This document shows positions 25,753-36,300 of a DNA stretch of 64,000 bases, one piece after another. This DNA is from Diadema setosum (lineage: Eukaryota > Echinodermata > Echinoidea > Diadematoida > Diadematidae). The position numbers and the translations under genes are program-made. The first letter of the stretch is position 1; each line of letters starts with the position of its first letter. Under the pieces are notes generated by a model. The model had not been told where the DNA came from. It was given only the letters and a program-made list of their open reading frames with translations, and made no database searches. The stretch spans positions 11,426,979 to 11,490,978 of the forward strand of contig NC_092689.1 in the NCBI RefSeq assembly GCF_964275005.1, given 5' to 3'.

Positions 25753-26335
25753 GGTCACCCCACGAGCTCGACACCCACGAGTTACACAGCCAACGAGTTC
25801 GATACCCACGAGTTGCACAGGCCACGAACTGGACATTGAAAAAAAAAGAAAGGACCATGTGCCATACACCCAAGAATTGCACAGCTCAAGAGCTAGACAC
25901 TAAGTAAAACAGGTCCACTGGCTAGACACTAAGTAGAACAGGCCCACATACACAAGAGCTGGACACTCATCAAGTAAAGCCCACAAGCTCGACATTACGC
26001 AAATGAGGCCCGCAAGCGAGACATTTGATAGGCACAAAGGTCCACGAATTCGACACTGATTAAATTGAGCCAACGATGTAATACCGAGCTATAATAGTGG
26101 GCTTCTTTTTGTCTATAGTGTCGAGCTCGTGGGCCCTATTTGCGATGATATCTTGCTCTTGGACAGTACAGCTCGTGCACAATTTCACTTGATGTCGGGC
26201 TGGTGGGCGTCGTTCACGTATATAGTGTCTAGCTAATGGGCTGAAAGACTTGCGGACTGCACGACTCGTGGGCTGTATGACTCGGGAGCTGTAGACTCGT
26301 GGCTGTCGCGCACAATATGTCAGCTCGGTCAACGA
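25753..26335. mobile_element. Foldback-like element with degenerate minisatellite arms
   Basis: The left arm (about 25753-26070) is a chain of variants of CCCACGAGCTCGACAC separated by spacers such as TAAGTAAAACAGG. The right arm (about 26095-26335) carries the same words inverted (GTGTCGAGCTCGTGGGCC, ACGACTCGTGGGCTG). A short centre separates them. No ORF of note. It lies in the intron region between SM exons A and B. The ends are approximate and I found no clear target duplication. Confidence 0.6.
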
Positions 26336-27849
26336 GTCAGGTGGCTTGATTCTGGCATTCCGGAAGTATAAAAAGTCAAATTTGTCATTTGAATTGAGAA
26401 TTGAAAGGGCAGTTATGTCCACTACTTTCAACGCAGACTCTACGAAACAAGACTATAAATTACTCCATATGCGACGCAAAGATAAATACATTACAACTTT
26501 TCAAAAACAAAAACAACAAATATTTCCGATTGTTACAAGGAAGCAAAAAGCTCGATTTTTTTTTCTGTGTCCTGCAGCAGTTTTCGCACATACGAATCAT
26601 CATTGCTAGTGAAGGCATTATCACATTAATAATGACAGGAAACAAATAGATATAAGACTTCAAGTTATTTGGCAGATGGTGGTTGTTACAGAAGGAGGAA
26701 GGAGCAGAAATGTATGAAATTAGAAGATTTGTTGCAGGCCGTGTCTATTCGCTGACTGAAGAGGAAGTGCCACTGTAGAAGAAACGGTTTTCGTTCAATG
26801 GGCATGTTTTCGCGTTGTTGGCAAAATCTCTGACGTTCACAATTATTGTCTCGTTCAAGTCGGTTTCGTTAAAGCTCTCATGAAAATATCGTGCAGACTT
26901 CGATAAACATGCATACAGTGTTGCTTACCTCAGTACTCAACTCTCGGATAAGGCCCGGATTCAAGACTAGACATGGTACTTTATTAGTAGATGAGTAAGT
27001 GGATGAGAATATACATGTAATTATGGTTGTATTCAATCACAATTTTTCCTTTCATGTTCTCTCACTCTCTTTTCCACATTCTCATAGATACCTAGCGCTG
27101 TCTTATACATGCCATTATCCTGTAAGGTTGTATGCATAGATTATTCCTTTGAATATCATCGTATGTTTATATTTGTATTACCCACACTGTATTCACTATG
27201 CTTTCCAAATTTCAAATTAATAGTAATGTCGATAATAATGCTAATGTGACGATGACTTGTAATTGATCCCTGAGTTTGCCTAACCATCTCACCTTCTTCG
27301 ATCCCGTCTGTATCTATCTTTTCCCTTTAAATCATGGAATACGTCTTATCAAACGTTTTCGTTTGTTATTTCTCTTAAGTTTCCATTAACAAAATTAAAG
27401 TGTTGTGCCAAGCAACTAGCAGCAGACGCTCTTGGAACGTTTGACCAAGTTAATCTATTGGAAGAGTCCAACTCAACCTACTGCTACGATCATTATGACG
27501 TATACAACTTAAGTTCTCACTATATCCCTGTTCAACGGTCTTCATACATTTGCACGAGCTTGTAATACCCCACCCCCATCCCGCGTCGCCCCCAGATACG
27601 GGATACACGAATATTATTTGCCTTGTGTAATCAGAATGTGTTTTCTAAGTCTTTAAGCATTATCATAGCGATCGAACGGTATGGGCTTTATCTAGTTCTT
27701 TCCATTCATTTTGATGTCACCCTGTTCTCTTTATCTTATTGTCTGTGTATCTCTCCTCTGAGGATTTGCAGATAACTCGTGCACAAAATCCAGAAATATA
27801 CATACAAGAAATAAACAACAAAAGAGAGAGGATTTAGGCATCAAAATCT
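26336..27849. other. SM locus spacer, no exon seen
   Basis: Sequence between SM exon A and the 3' end of exon B. I looked here on the minus strand for a second first exon (signal peptide, CP..Y, SCYR, then GT donor) and found none. Only chance ORFs remain. Confidence 0.45.
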
Positions 27850-27855
27850 TTTATT
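27850..27855 (-). terminator. Candidate poly(A) signal for SM exon B
   Basis: Minus-strand AATAAA, 484 bp past the exon B stop codon and the nearest one I see. Cleavage site not determined. Confidence 0.4.
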
Positions 27856-28098
27856 GTAGCAAATTTTGGATAGTATTGTGATATTTACATTCAACACTTT
27901 TTGTCGGTTTCTTCGGTATTTGATCTCGTTAGATAATTATAAAAAAATAAATGTCAATTGTCCATGTAGATTTAACGATACTGTTCTTGCTGCTAGAAAA
28001 ACACTTAGAGAACATATCATTCAAGTAGGTCGATTACAAGGAAACTTTAGTGCCATCTGAGCATAGGATGATTCCATTACACAATGATATGCTCAACA

Positions 28099-28103
<5 letters not shown>

Positions 28104-28134
<31 letters not shown>
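28104..28134. repeat. Poly-T tract (31 nt)
   Basis: Uninterrupted T run on the plus strand, A-run in the direction of SM transcription, inside the probable 3' UTR of exon B. It could be the tail of a decayed retrocopy or a plain homopolymer. Confidence 0.9.
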
Positions 28135-28137
<3 letters not shown>

Positions 28138-28338
28138 GTCGAATTTAGTCCAAGATCGTCAATGATTTAAGAGTCTTCAGAGGAATCTGATTTTACGGGA
28201 ATTTGCAAGGATGTTTGCCCTCGTCTTAATTTCCTTGGAAAAGTCCAACTTTAAGTTCCTTCCCTTCCCCTCAAAAGAGTTAACACGAGGCATTTCAGGG
28301 GTGATTGTTCTTTTGCACGTCTATTCTGAAGACACCGA

Positions 28339-28888
28339 TCACTGATAGAGACGTGGCTGTTGCGGAGGAAGGCTCGGGTTGCCGGTGGGCGGGATTGATG
28401 GCTGTGTCGGTGAGAGAATCGCTCTGCCAATTGGAACCTTGCACACGAAGGCGTGAGAAGAGCCCACGACCTCAGACGTATCCCAGAGGGGTCCCATACC
28501 TCCCGGGATTACCCCGCCTCCGGGGACGCGCCGGGGCGGAATCATATCCATCTCCCGCCTCATGACGGGAGCAATACCAGGTGGAGCACTATGCGGGATT
28601 TGGGGATTAATCGGCCACGGGCCACTAGCGAATGCGGAGAAGCCGTGGGGGAAAGCAGGAGTACCGTCCTCCCACATGGTGGGGTTCATGCTGTTCCATC
28701 CAAGCCAAACTTCCGTCTCCATAACATTGTCCTGATTGAAACTGGCCACCAAATCGTAGATTTCTCTGTTTTCTGCGGCAGAACTGACCGATGCGAGGGC
28801 GCCCATCACAGCCTCGCCGTTTCCACATGGTGTCACCATCTCGCAAAACTCGCTCGCCCAGTTGTACGGAAGTCGAAAGTTGAAGTAC
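28339..28888 (-). CDS. SM32/PM27-class spicule matrix protein, terminal exon B
   Basis: Second of three lectin exons in tandem on the minus strand. The acceptor is CCTCCCAG|GTACTTC with a pyrimidine-rich tract before it. The first base completes Arg36 (AG|G), so it joins exon 1 in phase 2. It gives residues 37-218 of a 218-residue product: YFNFRLPYNWASEFCEM, CGNG (57-60), WLGW (97-100), MWEDGTPAFP (107-116), HAFVCKVP (181-188), and a short Pro/Ser-rich tail (195-218) ending RLYQ with no regular repeats. Secreted biomineral matrix role by family. An upstream in-frame Met before the acceptor makes the frame look longer, but the aligned YFN start shared with exons A and C marks the splice site. 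I cannot choose between SM32, SM29 and PM27 orthology. Confidence 0.9.
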
Positions 28889-29344
28889 CTGGGAGGATAG
28901 AGTGAGATCATGAAGAAACAAAGAATATGATGAGAGGGGAAAAAAAACTTTCCTATTTGTATGAAACGGGAAAATACTTCGCACAATTAATAGTCCAATA
29001 ACGAAGTCATCACCACGGTCGAATCAAGCGGATATGCCTCACAAAAAATTATAATTGATTTTGTATTTGACATTTGATATTTGATTTTGATGTTCTCTGT
29101 ATGACATCATTCCTTATCTGTTATAGCAATATCATCTGCCATTTTTATATACCTATATGGTACTACACACCATGGCTATAATTATCTAATGCAGTTGTCT
29201 TACAAGCATGATCAGCATTCTCTGGACGGTGTTATCGATCGAAATATTTTCAGCATGGTACCGTGTTCGCTTTTAATGCGAAATGACACTTTCTTTCTCA
29301 AAAACTTCCTTCACAAAGTTTGCATCAGCTTACTCAGTGCTTAA

Positions 29345-29420
29345 TGAGATGCGATACCCAAAATAACGTTATATCGCATCTCGTTGTTAGCGATAACGCT
29401 AAATAAATAAATAAATAAAT
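29345..29420. repeat. Short hairpins followed by (AAAT)n
   Basis: GAGATGCGAT (29345) pairs with ATCGCATCTC (29373), and TTAGCG/CGCTAA pairs just after it. An AAAT tetranucleotide run follows. It might be the 3' tail of a decayed LINE on the minus strand, but I see no supporting protein motif. Confidence 0.4.
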
Positions 29421-29503
29421 ACAAGAAACGCATCAAACGTCTTGGACGTTCTGCTAGGGTTACTTGTGATAAATGAGGATGTCCCGGAGGAGAATGATAC
29501 CCA

Positions 29504-29504
29504 A

Positions 29505-29540
<36 letters not shown>

Positions 29541-29657
29541 GTGTATATATATATATACATATATAATGCATATATATATATATATATACATATGTATATG
29601 TATATATATATATACATATATATATGCATATATATATACATATATATATATACACAC
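29504..29657. repeat. (TA)n microsatellite with TACA/TGTA interruptions
   Basis: About 150 bp of TA repeats in the intron of the SM locus. Confidence 0.95.
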
Positions 29658-29659
29658 AT

Positions 29660-29990
29660 GGATTGAGTGAACGCAGTCATAATTTGTAAAACACATCAAG
29701 TGAAAGTTTGAGGAAAATCGGATAATTCGTTCAAAAGTTTTACAAAGTCGGTGACGTTACTACTGGTGAGGAGACTACTAACTTTCGTGACGTCACGCAT
29801 GGACTACGATATAAAGAAAATACAAAGATAATTCCACACGTTTTCATTTTTTCTAGCATAATGAAGGAGCACTTCAATGAACTTCTTCAGAAAATAGGGG
29901 AAATTATATTACCCTTTGTCAGTATCAAGGAGCGGATGTGTATGAAACCTATACACGTCACTTTTCATTAAAAAAATGTTGGATTGTCCC
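29660..29990. mobile_element. MITE, truncated copy of the 57.9-kb family
   Basis: GGATTGAGTGAA, CACATCA.GTG.AAGTTTGAG, AAAATCG and GACGTCA words occur in the same order as in the complete palindromic copy at 57850-58416. Only the left half is evident; the matching inverted right end is missing. Right boundary approximate. Confidence 0.6.
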
Positions 29991-31200
29991 ATTTTGTTCA
30001 AACATAAGTGATATGTTCTACTAACATTGCCGCAGTTACTCAATTCATATATTATATAAATTTTAGGTTTCATTCCCCTTCAAGAAAATTAGACATTAGC
30101 AATTATATAAAGAGGTAAGGCTGTACATTAATTTCTCGTAAACAGCATGTGCTGCAGTGTATCTTGAAAAGCGCTTGCATTACGACATTTTTGCTTCCAT
30201 TTTCCATTTTATTTGCTTGTTTGTTATTGCTTTTTTTTTTCTTGGAGCAACAATCTGTACATTACAGGAATGGCATTACGTAAAGTAAGATTTGCACAAA
30301 AGGAGTTTAGGGCAAACGGACTTCTGGTTGTCCAAAATGAATTACAAACGCCTTGACTGGTAGTGGAAGCGCAGTGTGTTGAACCCGAAGAGATTTTCAA
30401 TTGAATTCAAATTCACTAGTTTATCTATGTCCATTAGAAATAGTATTATATGAGTTATCATAACTGGTTGAACCACATTTCCCTATCCGTGCCAGGGTTG
30501 CTGATAGGACATGCAGTTTTAGTATTGTTGGTTTACGTGCCAGTGTTTTAGTCGGTGATTTAACATAGAAGATGAAGAATAAAGGTTATACGACGTGTTA
30601 ATTCAGAACAAGATTTGGGCATCTTTTCGACATTCATGAATCAATTGCAACCTAAGAAAACAACCACCACAACAGTCCCAATCTACAACTTATCCTTGGG
30701 CATAATAAGTTGGTCCAAAACATATTACGTACTTTTCTGTAAAGAAACATGCAGTCAGTTGAATGACAACAAACATGTGACTCTTATTTCCACATACCAA
30801 TCTGCAAAACAGTTTGTCCTGAAACAAACCACCTTCTGCATTTCTTTGATGAAATAATCTTGTTAGTGTAAAAAAAGAGCAGAGCCTCGGGGTTGGAGAT
30901 AAAATCAAAAGGGATTTGGTTAGGGTTAATGCGTGGGAAACATGCAAAGCAATACCCACACTGGCATTGTATATACACACTTAAGACAAATACACACAGA
31001 ACAATGACAAATAAACGCACTGGATTTATTTCAATATTTGAAGAAAAAAAAAATCATTATAAGGTAGTTTAATACGATACTACATAACTGTCGGTAATTG
31101 AGATTTCCACGTGAATATTATTGTAAAATCATCATTCCATATCAAACGATACAAGATACACCTTGTCATGTATGAATTAGACATAATTTACGATTTCCTT
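29991..31200. other. SM locus intron sequence, no exon seen
   Basis: AT-rich sequence between exons B and C, with no lectin-like exon and no second first exon on the minus strand. Confidence 0.45.
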
Positions 31201-31237
31201 GTATTTACCAGGGAGGTGCTCACCTCCCTGTATTTAC
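31201..31237. repeat. Micro-palindrome flanked by 8-bp direct repeats
   Basis: CAGGGAGGTGCTCACCTCCCT (31209-31229) lies between two perfect copies of GTATTTAC (31201-31208 and 31230-31237). Palindrome plus target-like duplication suggests a tiny inserted element, related in sequence to the one at 10513-10547. Confidence 0.65.
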
Positions 31238-32573
31238 CGAACATCATTTGCAAGATTTCATCCGCTGTCAGGAATCTGGCAATGTCTGCAGAATGGAAAG
31301 TTTACTATTTTAGTTATTTCAATGAGTTTATTTCAAATTATATACCCAACCCACAGTGGATTTAAACAAGAATCAGAAAGGCGTAAAGAAAACGGAATAC
31401 CAAAATGAGTTTGTTTTCTTTGTTTATTGTTTGCTCTGGTTGATCATGCGTAATGATTGATTTCCCTTTTTCCCTGCAGCTCATAATAATCAAATTTTCG
31501 ACGTGCTGTACCACGATTACATCACTTTTGCATTGATGCTGTTTTCGTGCTACAGAATAGACTGTTACAGAATAGACTGTCAACATCGATAATTACAATA
31601 ATCAAAATGACGAATAAGAACAAGATGTAAAATTTTACGTGCCTGTGATATTAGTCTAGAGGATTGTTTTCTGTTCCAGTACAAGTTAGGTATATTAAAA
31701 GTTAGTGCACACTTTTCACGAAGTAGACGTCACTCGAGTACTAATCATGCTGTCCAGATTCACCAGGAGGACGCCCCCATTGCTGGTGTCCGCCACTCTG
31801 TTATCATTTACGAGTATAACTATGTGCGATACTGTAATGACTAGAGAGCAAGTTACCTTTGTCAATCGCGTAACAGCGACAACAACAACAAAACAAGCAT
31901 GGGAACAGGTGCGATGTGAGACAAACAATGCTAAACTTCAACACTCATTCGCTGCTTACAGTCAGCTTACAGCATGTTTTAGTCGTCCACGCTTTCAACG
32001 CAGTGTCTTTCGAAAACATCACTATTGTCACTTTCAGAAGGCACATTAGTTGCAAGATGAATTGATGAAAAAAAAAGGTAAACAAGGTTTTGTCATCGGA
32101 TGGAAGTGTAAAATCATAGGTTGAATGAGTAAGTTCCTAGTTGAGCAGTGTTTGCAGGTTTATGTGGCGATGAAAACAGAACTTATCAAACTCACAAGAA
32201 ATCGCTTTCGAAAAAAAAAAACAGGAATGATTTCTTTTGTATGTAAATGCGAGTGTGAAGGTATGTGAAGAAGTGATGCATAATGATTCTATGCGTGCAT
32301 GTGTGAAGAGTGTAATCTAAAAGGTCAATTCATATGACCTTGGATCATTTTTCTGTTCCCTGTTCTTACAAGAATAAGTAATACAATTTTAGCCTAGAAC
32401 GTCTTGTTGTTTACACTACGCATATCCTTCATGGATGCGTTTCACCTCAGAACGCTTCACTTTATTCAGTTAGGCCTATATACTCGGTAGAATATCAGCT
32501 TTGCTTATCTTTAAATGAAATAGTAAACATTCTCTCTTTTAAATTGATGGCTTTTATTTTGCTATACATAATA
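31238..32573. other. SM locus intron sequence, no exon seen
   Basis: One chance ORF of 114 codons (31705-32049, plus) has no recognisable family features. Nothing else supported. Confidence 0.4.
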
Positions 32574-32741
32574 GTTACGTTCAGACGGTGAACCTTAATC
32601 TCGACGATGAGCTAACTTCGAGGATAAACTCTATGGGGCGCCAAGTGTCGCACGGTCGATTTCGTTATGAAATCGATCGTGCGACACTTGGCGCCCCATA
32701 GAACTTATCCTCGAAGTTAAGAATCACCTTCTTAACGTAAC
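32574..32741. repeat. 168-bp hairpin (palindromic MITE)
   Basis: The termini read GTTACGTT inward from both sides. The inner arms, containing CTATGGGGCGCCAAGTGTCG and its inverse, are nearly perfect over about 50 bp and meet at GTTAT near 32666. The strong match suggests a young insertion or a conserved hairpin. No coding potential. Confidence 0.8.
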
Positions 32742-33053
32742 TCTTATGGTACTCAGGCTTGACTCATATTGAAAAGCTGAAAGCATGGCATGAGGAGAAC
32801 ATTAGAACATCGATCTGGAAAGTATGGGTAGAATTTCCATTGGTCTAAAGAGTTACAAATTAGGATATCTATATGTTAGCTGCGGTATTTTCCACGGTTG
32901 TTGTTGTTTTTTTTATAGAAAGAAATAGAATGCTTATTCGCAATGAAAAGTCGAAAATCAAAAGAGCAAGCAGCAACGTGACAATGAGTTATCTTCTTGC
33001 ATAGCTGTATCAGGTATCCGCTTCAAATAAAACTAATTGTTAGGATTTAGGAA

Positions 33054-33109
33054 GAGGCAGCGTTTTTCAAATTCATGAAATTGTCAATCAGTTGCAGAGG
33101 CAGCGTTTT
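33054..33109. repeat. 13-bp direct repeats around a 30-bp insert
   Basis: GAGGCAGCGTTTT occurs at 33054-33066 and again at 33097-33109. The 30 bases between end in TTGTCAATCAGTTGCA, the same word as the end of the hairpin at 19781-19892. It could be a target duplication around an element remnant or a partial tandem duplication. Confidence 0.5.
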
Positions 33110-34111
33110 GAGTGTTGAGTCGCACTGTATAGACATACACGTAGTTTATGAAAGGTATTAAACTTGGAATCGGTTATCAAGTGGTGCAGAGGTTAGGGCG
33201 TGGCCGTAGGATAGAGCGTGACCATTGTCTCAGAAGGAGGGGAGAGGGGATGTGACTGGTGCTCGTTCTGTGCTCGGGACTCAAGAGGTAAGGTGGGGTG
33301 AGTTTACCAAACGTGCAGTGATACAAAGGATATATAGTTTTAGCGGGCTACGGCAAGGACGGGCATGGAAGTTAATATGAGGAAAGGGGTCAAAAAGAGG
33401 TTAAACATCACGTGCATAAGCTGTGCTGATTCAAAAGGGAGAGGTTAAACGATCGAGGAAATGGGGATTTTTATGTAAAGCGTTGTGAGTCATCTAAAAT
33501 TCATCTAACTGTAAACACGTTTACAGAACTCTCGAATGAAGAGCGAGTTTTTGATCGACACATGGGTATTCAAGGTAAGAAGGAGTGCTTGCTAATCATC
33601 TTACCTCTAGATAATCACGTGATCTTTCGTGAGCTTCACCCATCAGCGAAAACAGGTTTACAGAGCTGCATCCTTCCGGTCGTTCAACTTGGGAGGTTTC
33701 CATCTGAATACCTCTTCCCTCTTCTCTCCTTCTAAGTCGATGGGGGCGCCAGAGGCATTTTTTTTGTTACAAATTTTGGGTAGACTGGGTTGTCTAATCG
33801 TTTCAGTTCAATTTTGGTAGAATTCTTTGGAGTGATAGCGACCACTCAAACTTGGTCCGCTTTAAGTTAGATTAAGCGTTCATTTTCGTGTCGCACTTAC
33901 AAGTCAAATTTTCAAAAGATACAGTTGACTCATAAACGGTCTGTTTTTTTTTTTTTTTTAAAGGGATGTTGTCGAGTGCAACGTTGACTGCTGAATTCAC
34001 GAAAACATGACGTTATCAATTTCCTTTTATAAACCATTGTCAATGTTTCATCCAAGTAGCAGCCATTTTTTCTATTATCTACTTATCCTGTTTCTATCAC
34101 TACCTGACTTC

Positions 34112-34209
34112 TATTATTACTACTACTACGGCTATACTGCTACTGCTACCACTACCACTACTACTACCACTACCACTACTACTACTGCTACCACTACTAC
34201 TACTGCTAC
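34112..34209. repeat. (TAC)n-type microsatellite
   Basis: Trinucleotide run of TAC, CAC and TGC triplets. The poly-Thr/Tyr ORF across it is an artefact. Confidence 0.9.
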
Positions 34210-34524
34210 ATGTGCGACAACATTAGTCTCTGACGATATGACTGATACCACAAACAACATCTACACAAAATAGCCAACAACAACAGCTGTAGATTATGCT
34301 CAGTTTAATCAAAAAGTTGACGTGTCAATTCTGTTTACGAATTCTGCAGATCTTTCTTATTTCATTCCAATCTGCCAGCAAATAGTTTGATGTCTGCTCT
34401 AAATCATTCCCAAGAAACGCTATGTTAACTGGCCTTTCTACTTTGTGTTCATGCTTAATCACTGTCAGGCAACAAATAGCAATTAACGTCATGTCGACAA
34501 AAAAGGGGAATATCAAAGTGAGCA

Positions 34525-34530
34525 TTTATT
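34525..34530 (-). terminator. Candidate poly(A) signal for SM exon C
   Basis: Minus-strand AATAAA 529 bp past the exon C stop codon. Its use would end the transcript before exons B and A. Confidence 0.4.
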
Positions 34531-35058
34531 TTTGTTTGCTCCTTTCGTTACTTGCGAAGGAAATAAACTAACGGAAATTAACCGGGAGCATCCATATCTT
34601 TAGTCGTGTGCAGGAGACCTACCAGGGTTAGTTGTTTCTAGTGAGTGGCATCACCATCTGTGTCACTATCTCGTAGGAAAAAGCCATGGTAGCTTGGAAT
34701 CTGTTTCATATAAGGGTTAGAGTACATGGAGCACATCATGTTATCTCTTCGAAAGCTCTGAATGTTGAAGTTCCCACGAACCAGATGCTTTTAACATTAA
34801 TTTGCATTGGACATCATCTTTCGGAGGGGCAATTCCCTGGGACTGCAGCACAATGTAGCATACAACACTTAGATTTACAGCCTATCAAGCCGGGTCCTTC
34901 TTTTCAAGCTTATTTCATGGATTTTCAATGACCATTAATAAGACCAGGACCATCTACACGTGCATTATTAAAGAGATCAGGTGAGAAGAGTCTAGGAAAC
35001 AGAGTTTCGAGTCTCACTCGGCATGGATTGTTCTTTCAAAGAAAAGTGGCACAAAGAG

Positions 35059-35545
35059 TTACTTGGCTATTGGTACTTTGCACACAAATGCCTGCAAACG
35101 GCCCCTCGGGTTGACGGGGTACCACACTGGTCCATTTCTTGCTGGTATCCACGTGTTGTTTGGCCCCTGGCGGCCCGGTGTCATTTCCTTTTGGCGGCGC
35201 ATGACTGGAACGAGGCGTGGCGGCTGTGCGAATGGGTTCTGTTTGTTGATCGGCCAACCATTGGCATTAGGGAGACCACCAGTGACAAAGGCGGAGAAGC
35301 CGTGTGGGTAGGCCGGTGTTCCGTCCTCCCAATTGTCGGGGTTCTTACTGTCCCAGCCGAGCCAGATTTCATTTTCCATCATGTTATCTCGCGAGAAGCT
35401 GGCCACGAGGTCGTAAAGGTCTTGGTTTTCCTCCGGCGAGCGGACGGACGCGATAGCCCCCATGACGCCACTGCCTATTCCACACGGTGTGGTCATCTCG
35501 CACAGCTCGGACGCCATTTCGTAGGACAGCTTGAGGTTGAAGTAT
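35059..35545 (-). CDS. SM32/PM27-class spicule matrix protein, terminal exon C
   Basis: Nearest of the three lectin exons to exon 1. The acceptor TTTCTATTCAG|ATACTTC follows a clear pyrimidine tract and the first base completes Arg36 (AG|A). It encodes residues 37-197 of a 197-residue secreted protein: YFNLKLSYEMASELCEM, CGIG (57-60), WLGW (97-100), NWEDGTPAYP (107-116), one N-glycosylation sequon NNT (165-167), and QAFVCKVP (187-194). It then stops at once (IAK), so it has the lectin domain without a tail. The two-Arg stretch RRQKE (152-156) resembles the basic linker of the other exons. It is probably a calcite matrix component like its relatives; SM29, SM32 or PM27 identity is unresolved. 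Confidence 0.9.
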
Positions 35546-36231
35546 CTGAATAGAAATACAAATAAGCTCTTTCAATTCCAATTCTGGCATTTAGAACTCT
35601 TGAAATGAACATCACAGTGCGAATGGAACGCAAAACCAAACAAACAAACAAAAAAGAATGAGTCGCTTTACAAAAATGCTATCAATACTCAATTAATTTC
35701 AAAGTCAATATGCACTCGAAGCATGCAATGCCATGCAGTAAATCAGATAGATCACATTTAACCTTAAAGCCGGGAACAATGTCTTCCTCATTTGATACAA
35801 TGTTAAAAACAACTTGAGATCTAATATTTTAACCTTATTTTTTCGGTTTTCTTGCAGAATGATTTCTTTAAGAGACGATAGAAAATGAACAACTGCAAAC
35901 TAGGTGATCTTCATTATCAATGAAACTGAAGTTACTGAAAGTAAAAATAATAGCATCCTACTTTATTTATACCATAACTACACGTACGTTAATCACTACC
36001 TTTCAAGGACACAAACACAATAAACACGCAGAGACGAAAAAACAACAACACGCAGAAACAAAATTAAAGAATAAAATTGAACAGAATATAATTGACACGT
36101 GAGGAGAAACAGCGACATACAAGTAAAGAAAATAAAACAATAGGTAAATCATAAAATAATTCATGCATGTTAACAGACAATTAGAAGGACAGTAGTTGTG
36201 AGTTGCGAAAAAAATTAGTATAACTCTAACT

Positions 36232-36235
<4 letters not shown>

Positions 36236-36298
<63 letters not shown>
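36236..36298. repeat. (TA)n microsatellite
   Basis: About 60 bp of TA repeats with a single CAA interruption. Confidence 0.95.

Positions 36299-36300
<2 letters not shown>

Noticed and set aside
28889-28986. Extension of exon B upstream to an in-frame Met, giving a 215-residue protein
   Set aside because: The alignment with exons A and C begins exactly at the acceptor (YFN), and the upstream residues are intronic with a pyrimidine tract.
29341-29460. Possible LINE tail with an (AAAT)n end
   Set aside because: No reverse-transcriptase or endonuclease motif next to it; the hairpin and simple repeat do not prove a LINE.
25023-35058. Private first exons for SM exons A and B
   Set aside because: I looked on the minus strand for CP..Y and SCYR codons followed by a GT donor and found none. 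A very diverged exon cannot be excluded by eye.
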